64,000 nucleotides of DNA from assembly GCA_022495995.1 (NCBI GenBank), contig JAFEMH010001469.1, positions 186,001 through 250,000 on the forward strand, given 5' to 3'. Position numbers and translations under genes: made by a program. Below, piece by piece: positions 23,379 through 34,200 of this stretch (its first letter is position 1; each line of letters begins with the position of its first letter). The stretch comes from Adenophora triphylla var. japonica. Taxonomy: Eukaryota > Streptophyta > Magnoliopsida > Asterales > Campanulaceae. The notes below the pieces were generated by a model. The model saw only the letters and a program-made list of their open reading frames with translations, was not told the origin of the DNA and made no database searches.

Positions 23379-23525
23379 AAAAAGGGCAAACCCCGGTGTG
23401 TCAAGCGCTCCCCGCCAAGCGGGGGTTGAGAGAGGGAACCATGCTAGAGCCTTTCCCTGACAATTGTCAAGAGGCTGTTCGCCAAGGTTCGAACCCGTGA
23501 CCTTATGATCACCAAAGAATATGCG
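23379..23525 (-). mobile_element. tRNA-derived SINE with 12-bp target-site duplication
   Basis: 147 bp flanked by GTCAATTTACAT at 23367-23378 and 23526-23537. On the - strand it begins with a tRNA-like head carrying a Pol III box B (GGTTCGAAC) and ends in CCGGGGTTTGCCCTTTTT. A shorter relative lies at 52972-53078. Confidence 0.8.
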
Positions 23526-23888
23526 GTCAATTTACATATTTTGACAAATTTATAAAATCCCTGAGCATTGAAAGAAACTTCTCAAATATCAGCCAACTTC
23601 AAACACAAACACATGCAAACTGATTATGCTTACAACAATGTCTAAGAAAACAAACCTAAATCCTGATAAATTACAAGTGAGAAAACAACCAATTTCATTA
23701 CTTGCGCAACAATGTCTAGAAACGCAAGGGAAAGTGTGAAAAGTAGAATATAGAGTAGGCTAAGGCCAAAAATTATTTTTACAAAAATACAAACAACCTT
23801 TTCACCCCTCAAAAGTTATAAATAAGAAAACATAAATAAATGCGGGGAAAAGAAAACGGAAAGAGAGAAATAAGTCAAAAGATACAAT

Positions 23889-26800
23889 CTAACTCTTGAG
23901 AATAATTTCTAGGCCTTCGAAGAAAAGGGGAGCCATTTCCGGGCTAGGTGATTTGATAGCACATTTGAGGCCAGGAATACCAATAACTGCTGTGAGTTCA
24001 ATCAAGAAAGGGATTCCACGAGGCATCTTGGCCGATAAATATAAAACCTCCTGGTTTGCATGCTTGCGCTTGGCAATGAAGAACATGTTCATGGCAGCCA
24101 ATCGCTCTATTGTAGCATCCACACTGTTTATTACGATGCCAGGGAAGTCCCTCGACACTTCATTTGAATCAGGCAATGACTTCCACGTCTGCAAAGTGGA
24201 CAGTAAATGAAGAACCCTTGGCAATATTGCTACTAGCGTTAACTTGTAGGATTGATACTTATTTACTACTACCTCTGCCCCTAAATGAATGTCCGTTTTC
24301 AAGAATTTTTGCCCCAAAATGATGTCTTTTTCATAATAAACTTTGTCCCTATTTGTTTTTTTACCCATTTTTTTTTTCACTCGCCATTTTATACTCGCAA
24401 AACTAAATGCTCAGAATGTCCCTCAAAGTAAAATTCGGACATTCATTTAGGGATGGAGGGATTAACATATTCTGAAGCGCACCAATCAAAAATTTCTGTT
24501 GTAAACCATTAATCTTACAAATCTTAATAAGTTCACATGTTTACTCATACTTCATCAATATTAGAATTAGGGGTAGTAATGAAAAAATAGTCTTTTAAGC
24601 TAGCAATTTTGGCACAGATCTGATGGTGCAACATTACTCACAAAATATGCTATCGCAAAACAGCGATATCTATACCTAAATATCATGGGAAACACACACC
24701 TCTGATACTTAATAAAAGGGATCGTTTAATGAATGAAGTGTTAATAAGCATGAAAGGTGTAAACAACGCAGTTAAATTCTCAGTACGACAAATAATGTGA
24801 TTTTAGCGTGGAAATGGAGATTTTCAAATAAAATACAAAAAAGGGAAGTTACCTCAAGGAAGGTAGTACGTTCCATTCTCCCATCCTCTGTAAATAAGGC
24901 CAGCAACGAGACCTTATCATTGAAGTACCAAACAGGTTGTTGATTGTTTTTTACTGCAACCTGCAAAAGTGTGTTTGGGGGACCTGGAGCTATATTCTGG
25001 AAGAGAACCATGGGAAGAAGAGTTCTTGTTGAAGTTCCTGGTAGCAGATGGGGAACCTGATTTCAGCCCCAAGAAAAAGAGCACAGAACGCATTAGTACA
25101 TTCCTTTCTTCTTTCTTCTTTCTTCTTTTTTCTTGTATTTTTTTTAAAAGAAAAAAAGAAAAGGAAAGGAAAAAGCTAAGGCTTAAGCTGAAAACTATCT
25201 TCAAGCTTAGTTATTCAACAAGCTACCCGGGCTCAAGCTTTACTCGGCCCAAAGCAAGCATTTGTTAGCAACACAATTCGACATAACGTAAACTGTATAT
25301 ATTTTGTAATTTATAGGCTTAATGACCCAGGTCAAGTTCTAGCCTGCTCAATTAATTAAGCAGCTCTATCACTATGAACAACACAATTCGATATGACATA
25401 AACTGTACTCCCTCCGTCCCGCCCGAAGAGGCACAAAACCAACCTCGCACGCAAATTAAGGAAAATGATGTAGGAAAGAGAAAAAGTTTAAATGTTGTGA
25501 GTATGAAAAATTAAATAGGAGAGAGAATGAGTGGGAGGAATAGTTAGGAGAGAGAATGTTGTGAGTGTAAAAGTAAAGTAGGAGAGAGAATGAGTGGGTG
25601 AAATAGTAATAAAAACTTTCCTTTTGGGAAAGTGCCTTTTTAAATGGGACACCCAAAAAGGAAATTTGTGCCTTTTCGGACGGGACGGAGGGAGTATATA
25701 TTTTGTGATTTATAGGCTTAATGACTCGGGTCAAGCTCTAGCCTGCTCAATTATTAAGTAGCTCTATTATGAATGGACAATTCTCATGGCACGCCCACGA
25801 TGTATGAAAGCATAGTCACCACATTATAATCCTCCAAAAGAAGAAAAAATAGAAATTGACTTTCGAGTATTTTCTCTTTGATAACTTGAAACTTGAAAAA
25901 GTGTACCTGGAGAGGTCCAGCAGCAGCAAGACCAAACGTATTCTTGTTGAACTGAATCATAAACCCATCCAGGGGAACCTGTGTGTTGTTTTCAAACAAT
26001 AAACTGTAAAATACTTGACCATCTCTTCGTATCATCTGTGCACTAATTTGTAGACCTTGACCAGTTGCAGCCGGTAGCACAATAGGTAGTGGAGGCCTGC
26101 AAAGAAAAGGTTTAATTCTGTAACAATGCGTCCATAAAAGCATGTGTAATGGTGAGCGAAATTTTCGCTCATGATGAGCGAATCAGGTGCTTGAGCGAAT
26201 TTTCGCTAACAAAAACTGACATTTTGTAGTGGTGAGCCAAAATTTTCGCTCACGACATTTTTATATATTAAAAAAGGTTTAAAATTAGTTATTTTATTTT
26301 ATAAATTAATGATATAAATTATTATCAAAATTAGTTTTATTATTAGTCCACATTATAAATTAAAATTTATTTTTTATTTTATTTTTAATTTATTATTATA
26401 GTTGTATTTCTTTGTAAATCAAACACTCATAAATAAACATCAAGGGGAAATGACAAATTAGGGTCCAAGGTTTGGAGGGTGTGTGCCAATCGGGGTCTGA
26501 TGTTCCAATTTTGTCAATTTAGGGTTCAAAGTTAGTTAGTTAGGGGTTTTACCATGTCATCAGCGTAATCACGGCGTCGTTACACAGCCACTCTTCTCCT
26601 TCCCCCCTAAATCTCCATACCCCCCCCCCCCAACAACAACAACAACAACAAAGCCTTAGTCCCAAAATAATTTGGGGTCGGCTAACATGAATCCTCAATA
26701 TCCCAATTCCCTTGTACGAACTGTTCTTCAACTGCAATCTCTGTTTTACCATGTCATCAGCGTAAGCACAGCGTCGTTACACACAATGGTGCACACACCA

Positions 26801-28878
26801 GACTGATCTTCAAGCTTCAAAATTGGGGAGAGGAATGACGGAGGTTGACTTGGATTGAACAGGGCGATGACCTGATTGCCTGCATACATGCCTTGAGGCT
26901 GAGGGTGTCAACTAGGAATATGGCTTTGTGTACGACAGAGCTGGCGATAGATCCGGCGAACCATGAATTGCCAGAAAATAAGGCCGTCGTGAGTCGGTGG
27001 AAGGAGGGGACCGTTGTTGGAGCTTGGAGTTTCACTGTGTTGGGCGGGTGTATGTTGAGAGGAAGAAGGTCAATATGGTGGGTGAACTTAACTAACAATG
27101 GCATTATCCGTGTGAAACGACAAAAAAAAAAAAAAAAAAAACCAAGCAAAAGATTAAAATAACCTCCAGTTAAGAGCATGTGCGACTTAACTGGGTTTTG
27201 TTTACATTTTAGTCCAAAAAACCCAAATTGACTAACGCTATTAACTTTGGACCCTAAATTGACAAAATTAGAACATCAAACCATCCATGATTGGCACACA
27301 CCTCAAACTTTGGACCCTAATTTGTCATTTGCCCAAACATCAATTGTGATATCTAAAACGTTAAACACGTGAGGATAATAACTTAACATAGAACATACAT
27401 ACGTAAACAAAGCAATGACAATACTAGATAAAATGCTACATATAATATCAAGAGTGGTTGGTAGCATATATATGTTCAATCAGGTTTGCTTTGAGTGCCA
27501 AGTGTGGTTTTGTTGATAGCATATATAATTGCTTATGAATTTTGGATCCTTAGTCAGCATTTTCTCGATCCAAGCTTTGATTAGAATCATAACCGGAATT
27601 TTACGTAATTATCCATAATAAAAAAACAAGTGATTTTTTTACTTAACCTTAAAGAGAGAAAATATGGAAGAAAAGGTGTGAATAACCTACACAATATTGG
27701 ACTCTATTTATAGGGAGAAAAAAATTATGAAAGTTTATGATATTTTGCATAAACAACGTAGTTTAGGGTAAATAATTATTAAAAAATAAACATTTAATCC
27801 GCTTTTGATTCACTCTCAGTTTCGCTCACGGTTTCGCTCAAAATGTGAGCTCAGGGGTTTGAGCGAAAATTCGCTCACCATTACAGCGCTTAAACCATTT
27901 TTTGCTCACAAGTTTACCAGTGTTCTAAAAGGCCCCGCCTAAGGGCGCCTAGGCGCTAGGCCCCTCTCCAACGCCTAGTTCTAAGCCCCGCCTAGGTCCC
28001 GACAAATCCCGACTAATTCCGACTAGTCCCCGCCTAGGCGCTAGGCCCGGCTCCGCCGCCTTGCATCAGCCTAGCGCTTTTTAAAACCTTGAAGTTTACA
28101 AAGGATTTCACTTGGTGAGCGAAAATTCGCTCACCATTACACATGGTCTAATCACACAAATTATGCTACATTTACATTGATTTCATCTTCCAGATTTAGA
28201 ATTTCTAGTTAGTTTTAGTCTTAACCTTGGTGCAATTCACATCATTGTGATGGATAAAGGTATCCAGATGATTAATATGCCAAACCTTTCAATTCCATTG
28301 TTCCGATATAAAGAGCCCATGACAGGGGCGTACCTAATGTGTATCGAGGGTAGGGCAAGTGCACACCCTCAAATTTTGGTAATTTCTTCTCTTTCAAATA
28401 GAGTAGATGATTTAGGGAATACTTTAGCAGTACATTTTCATTGGATGGGATTAGTTTTCTTCATCATCAAAACAGGTTCAAAATCGTACTTGATCTAAAA
28501 TGTATAGGTATCTTTTCTTAAGAAAATATTCATAAATAAGTATGTTATAATTATATTCTTTTCATCGCCATATTTGAACTTGCAATGACTTAATGTGGTC
28601 ACAAAAACATTTACCTATATTTACTACTCACTCCATCTCAAGAGATTTTTATTCTTTTTGAACAATCCCAATTGAAGGATAATGTTTCCTTTAAGAAAAC
28701 TTTTCACAATGACTGAGCTATATTAATGTTTATTTTCTCACCTCACCTACGTTGCTTTGAAATATTGCAACCTGGTTTGACTTTCAAATGTTATAGGCAA
28801 TTTAGAAAAAAATAACACAATAATTTATATTTTATTTGACGTGTTAAGTCAAACACGCTATATTTTGGGACTAAGGCT

Positions 28879-28913
<35 letters not shown>

Positions 28914-31185
28914 AAGTCAAACACGCTCATTTAGGATGTGTAAGTCCACCACTGCCCATTGGCAACAGGATTTTGAAGAACTGTTTTAGCATTTCACTTT
29001 CACCTTTCCACTTTCACCTTTCCATTCCATTAAAAGAGTCCAACTTCCCAGTTAAGTTTATCACCAAAAGAGGAGATACAATTATAAATTTAAGCATCAT
29101 TTAAGCAGCAACATTATATCTCACAAAAAAAACGCCATTTTAATGCAATTCAAATGGACACGTAGATACACATTATGGTAAAGTTTGACTTCCAGAAGTC
29201 GTTTTCATTACATTTGTCTTTCTTTTGGAGTGACTTTCTGTGTGGTAGATTTAGAAAGAGGTGATTTTAATGCAATTCGAATGGACAAGTAGATAGACAC
29301 TATGGTAAAGTTGACATCCAAATGTCGTTTTCATGCATTTGGCTTTCTTTTGGTGCGACTTTCTGTGTGGTGGATTTTTTTCAATTCTTTTTTGTTATCT
29401 TTTTTTTTTTTTTTTGAGGGGAGAGGAGGGGGGGGAAGTAATATATCACATAAAACCAAAACACATACCCTGCAGGTGTAGTGGGCTGACCAACAGAGAC
29501 AAGAGAGTTCTCGCCATTGTTGCTACCATCGAGGCCTATCAGATCAAGTAAATCAGGCACGGGAGCAGGGGCTACAGGTGCAGCTGGTGCAGGACCCGCT
29601 TGCCTTGCAGCATTATAAGGTGAACTGCTTGAAGTCGATGGTGACGCACCGCTATCAGCTGCTTGTAATGACTCGGAGTAACCTCCTTCACTTCCATCAG
29701 GATAGTCTTCTTCTTCAGTTTTCTGAGTTGTCCTCACCCGGGTTACAAATGTCTCAGGAGGCTTGTGATACACAGAGGACAAGGTAGCAATGTTGGCAAG
29801 GAGCTCCTCAAGGAGAGAAGGTTCAAGTTGGTTTGAATCATCACTGATCACTGGCTTCTCAGCCAACACCACATCCTTAGCAGCCTAACAAGAGGATGTA
29901 CATAATCAGCAACAGATAAAATCGCTTCTGCTACTACAACTATTATAAGTACTTGCTTAGAACATAAAAAATAAAAAAGAGCACAAATATTCTTGAAGCT
30001 GTTAATCTGCACACCAGAGGCATCCTGTTACAAGAGGGTTGTAGTGGCTGGTTCCAACTTCAAAAAGGAGCTCATAAAGCATAAGACAGTTGTGCATAAT
30101 CAATTTTTCAAATCCTTTAGACACATTTTGAGCAGAATCTAGAGAACGATTATGGTGATGCAAATTTGTTTCATCTTTGCAAAAAAAAGAAGTATACTTT
30201 GCGAGTTCAACGGGAGAGTTTCTGATACTATTGTAGCGCAATACCAGTCCAGTATTTTAATGTCAACGGAGGACACCAGTATATGTAAGGAGCTACTGGC
30301 TAATACATACCTCAGGATCAGTTGACAGAAGACGCCAGTATATGTAAGCGCGATCTCGCAAATCTGGATTGTCAGTCTCCACTGTGGCATTATTCAACAC
30401 AACCTAAACGGAAGCAATAAAGAGAAACTAAAATCAGAAAATATGGAATATCGCCTCCTAATAGACATGTTGCAAGAACCATACTTAAGAATGCTGATGT
30501 AAGAATCAAGGAGATGCACAAAAGTACAGAAAAAACTTAAGAGCACAGTTTTTATAAACAATTAATTTTCTCCCACAGAAAACAGCATAGAGATTGTGCT
30601 TGCTAACTGTTTCCTATCATGACAATATGCAGATGCCACGTTCGTACTATGTAAGGACCTACTGTCGGCTGCAAGGATCACAGACATGTAGCTAAGAAAC
30701 GCGAGCACCAACTACTTAACCATCTCCATCTACGTCAGCAATTAGGCAGAACGTAATTATGAGTATGTTTTAACAGCTTATAGAGAAATGTCAATTCATG
30801 CAATTAATCATGAAACAAGACGTAAGCATAAATCTGCTGTCAGAGTAGCATCTTCTGCTTTTAGAAGAGCAAACTGCCTTGCTCTTCTTAGAAAAAAAGG
30901 AAAGAAAAGGAAAAAAATAGAGTATCTTTGGTGCAGCTATCAATTAATGGCATGTTTCAACTCAAGTCATCCATTGTTCCAATCAATTCAATCACATCAT
31001 GAATCCTTTTTCACTATCAAATTACATTGTCATTACTGATATTAAGAAAGAGTTTTTAAGGAGAATAAGTTTTAGAAGCATTATGGTTAAGAAGAACAAA
31101 TTTTCACCACCATTATATTTTCACATCCAAACTTCTGTGAGCAAGCATGGCTACATGGTGATGGGCACATGGTTCACCAATAGTT

Positions 31186-31283
<98 letters not shown>

Positions 31284-34200
31284 TTATAAAAAAGGAACCA
31301 ATAACAGCTCACATTGTCACATTGTTTAAGTTAAGGTATCTTAGTGGAGCAAAAAGCGGTGACTAATCACAATTGTCAATGTTTACAGCCAGGTCAAATC
31401 AGCCTGACACGTACAATGCAGATTCCTCAGCCCAAGGGCAAGCGATGAATATCCTGCTACATAAAAGAGTGGAGATACCAAGTTCCATCACAAGGAGTTT
31501 ATCCTGATGATCCTGAACTTGTATGTACAGCAGGGGACTGTATGTCACAAAAAGGATTACTGAGGTGCACCAAGTGGCCACGAACCATACTATCTCACAG
31601 TTAACAATGCTAAAATTGCTAACCTCAAAACCAGGCACGGTGAACCATAATTACGGGAAGAAAAACTGATTAAGACCTTCCAAAAACAGGTGAATCAGAC
31701 AATAGAGATTCCATGAGAAAATCATATGAAGATACCTGAATCATCTGTTGGGGTCCTTCAGTTGGCTTCTTAAGGAAAAGCTTGACTGTTGCTGTCAGTA
31801 ATTGTAACTGCACTTGGGCAGGTTCTTCTGGGAAAGTCTCCAAAAAGCTTTCCAGTAGTTCATCAGCATTATCAATTCTTTCAGCATATTCACCTATTAT
31901 CCAAATCATGGAAGCCTGGAACAAAAGAAAAAAAAATACATAAACAGCTCTAACAAGTTTCATAGACAGCTGAAAGCAGAAACCTTAAAAATTTTTAAGA
32001 GTACCTTAGCCTCTGGCTCATCTAAAGTGTCCAAGCTCTCACAAAGTGTAGCAATGATAGACTCATAGCTGATGAGGAAGAATAAGTTATAAGTTATATT
32101 CGAAAAGAGACATTCCGGAAGAAGATAGCAAAGCAAAGCAAAGCAAAAAGAATGATGCCACTTGTTAGGATCAACAGAATCTTACGTGTTGGGATATCTT
32201 CTGAAGATATCTTTAATAACTATAATGGCTTCTTGAACAACATAGTTCACTTTGATTTTAATCAGTTCAAGCAAAACACTAATGCACCGCTCAGCCGCTC
32301 TCTCTAACTTGATGGCACAACGCCCAATAGCACGAACAGCCTTTCTGACAAAATCAACATCGACTTCTGTAGCATACTCTTTAAACTCCAACAACACCTA
32401 GAAAGTGCACACCAAGAGTGGATCAAAAGGACAGAACAAAATTTACAATAGAATCATCAAGAGAACTATAAAAAAACGCAACTCACCACTCTTGCAATAA
32501 AAAATAACAAACAAAATCTACTTAACAGATAGGTTTGATTACAATGAAGAATATTAGCTAAACCACATTCAACTTACCTGATCGATATTTCGATCTGAAG
32601 CAAGCTTAATCATAATCTCTAACTTCTCCATCTTCACATATATAGGATCGTTGTACTTGCAGAAGAACACCTAGACAGATGAAAATGTTTTGAGTCAAAT
32701 TACCACGTAAGACTCACGTAAGAAGCACAAACTACCCCAGTATCACCTTAATTTCATGGGCAAGGATTGTAGGCCGTTTTTGTACAATAAGGTTTATGTT
32801 CCGTAATGCAACATACTGAATCTCGGGTTCTGCAGAAAGTAATGTCACGAGAGGAGGAGCCATTTTCTTGCAAAGATTTCGAACCACATCAGTACTAGTG
32901 ATGAGCTCCATTTGTTGCAGGATCATCTACAAAACGAAAGGTGTAAATGGATTAGAAGCTCTCCCCAGCGGGTGCTGTGGTTGATGATGAACCATCAATG
33001 ACTGATTAAGGGCATCAAAAACGTCAATAATAAGGGAACCAAGAAAATTTTTTTGCCACAAGAATGCCACCTTAACAGCTGAAAGAACAACTGCACAATT
33101 TGCATGCTGTAGTCTTGGGGTTACACGCTCTACAATGTTTTCAGCTTCACGGGCATCAACTGCCTTGTACTTGGATAGAGCATCTAATATGAAAACTTGT
33201 CCCCACCTGAAATCATATTTAACATTTGGAATTTAGTAAAGAAGGCAGAACCCTCTTATAGTGTAGAAAGCAATCTAACCATATAATGGATAGCTAGAGC
33301 AGTCATTAATTTCATGGCACAGTATTTCATTGCTCAGTACAGAGAGCTTTGGGTCATCAATACCGAAAGGCAAGTATCATTGCCATTAAGACATTAGCAA
33401 ACAACGATAACTGCTATACCCCTGTAATAGATATTTTCAGACAGCCATTATTTTTTATCTCATTAGCTATAAGGCACATACTTCACTTCAACCTTATAAT
33501 GGCACATGAGGTTCAAAATAATTGAGCTAAATATGACTCTGCAACTGGTACCGTACGTAATGGGACACTAAAAGTTGGGAACAATTTCGAACCACCTAGA
33601 GGATCTTCCTCCAATTCTGATGATGAAATCTGGCAGCTTTTTCCAATAGGTAAAGATCTTATAGGGACCTTGGCTTTCCGATATGTGCGGAGCAATGAAC
33701 CATCATGAGATAATAATAGCAAGGAAGTTAAAAGGGGTCTGCAGGGGAAGACTCTAGAAGAATTCAGAGAAATTCATTGGAAGAAAGTAATGAAGTCAGC
33801 AGAATGGCATACCACTAGAGCCAGTCAAAATAATAATCCTGAGGAAAACCCCTTGTATCAGTAATCTAGAGAACTATAGATAGGAACACAGTATCATGCA
33901 GAAAGATAGAAAAGGCAAGCGAAAGCAATAAAGTGATAAACTTCTTTCACCAACATGGATGTTCACGATTGTACAATTTCTAACAAAACTACGTAGCAGA
34001 GCCATCTCTAATTTCAACGAGCAGAAGAGAGTAATGATACCACTTAACTATATTTTACAGAGTATATATGTGGATCTGTTTCTATGTTAAACGTAGTCAT
34101 ACTCTTCAAAAATAATTTTTTATCTGTTATCAACGCTTGACACTTGGATAAGGATTAGACGGACACCTTTCACTAGGTTCCTACTACCATGCATATCTTA

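Larger units (their letters stand above)
26141..28146. mobile_element. Large TIR transposon relic hosting other insertions, intron 12 of beta-adaptin
   Basis: Ends CATGTGTAATGGTGAGCGAA and its complement (TTCGCTCACCATTACACATG) define a ~2-kb element. GAGCGAA motifs are repeated in both orientations near each end (26150-26250, 27805-27890, 28115-28135). With the nested MULE (26444-27334) and hAT MITE (27918-28091) removed, about 0.93 kb remains. It has no transposase frame. Superfamily was not determined because no clear TSD is seen. Confidence 0.65.

Noticed and set aside
23440..23525. Possible tRNA gene (GGTTCGAACCCG box B)
   Set aside because: No complete cloverleaf; TSDs show it is a SINE head.
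31189..31283. CRISPR-like or regulatory array
   Set aside because: Simple microsatellite; no spacers. No CRISPR array exists anywhere in this plant window.
30999..31289. 96-codon frame with long IYIYIY and RERERE runs
   Set aside because: Translation of the (TA)n(GA)n microsatellite.
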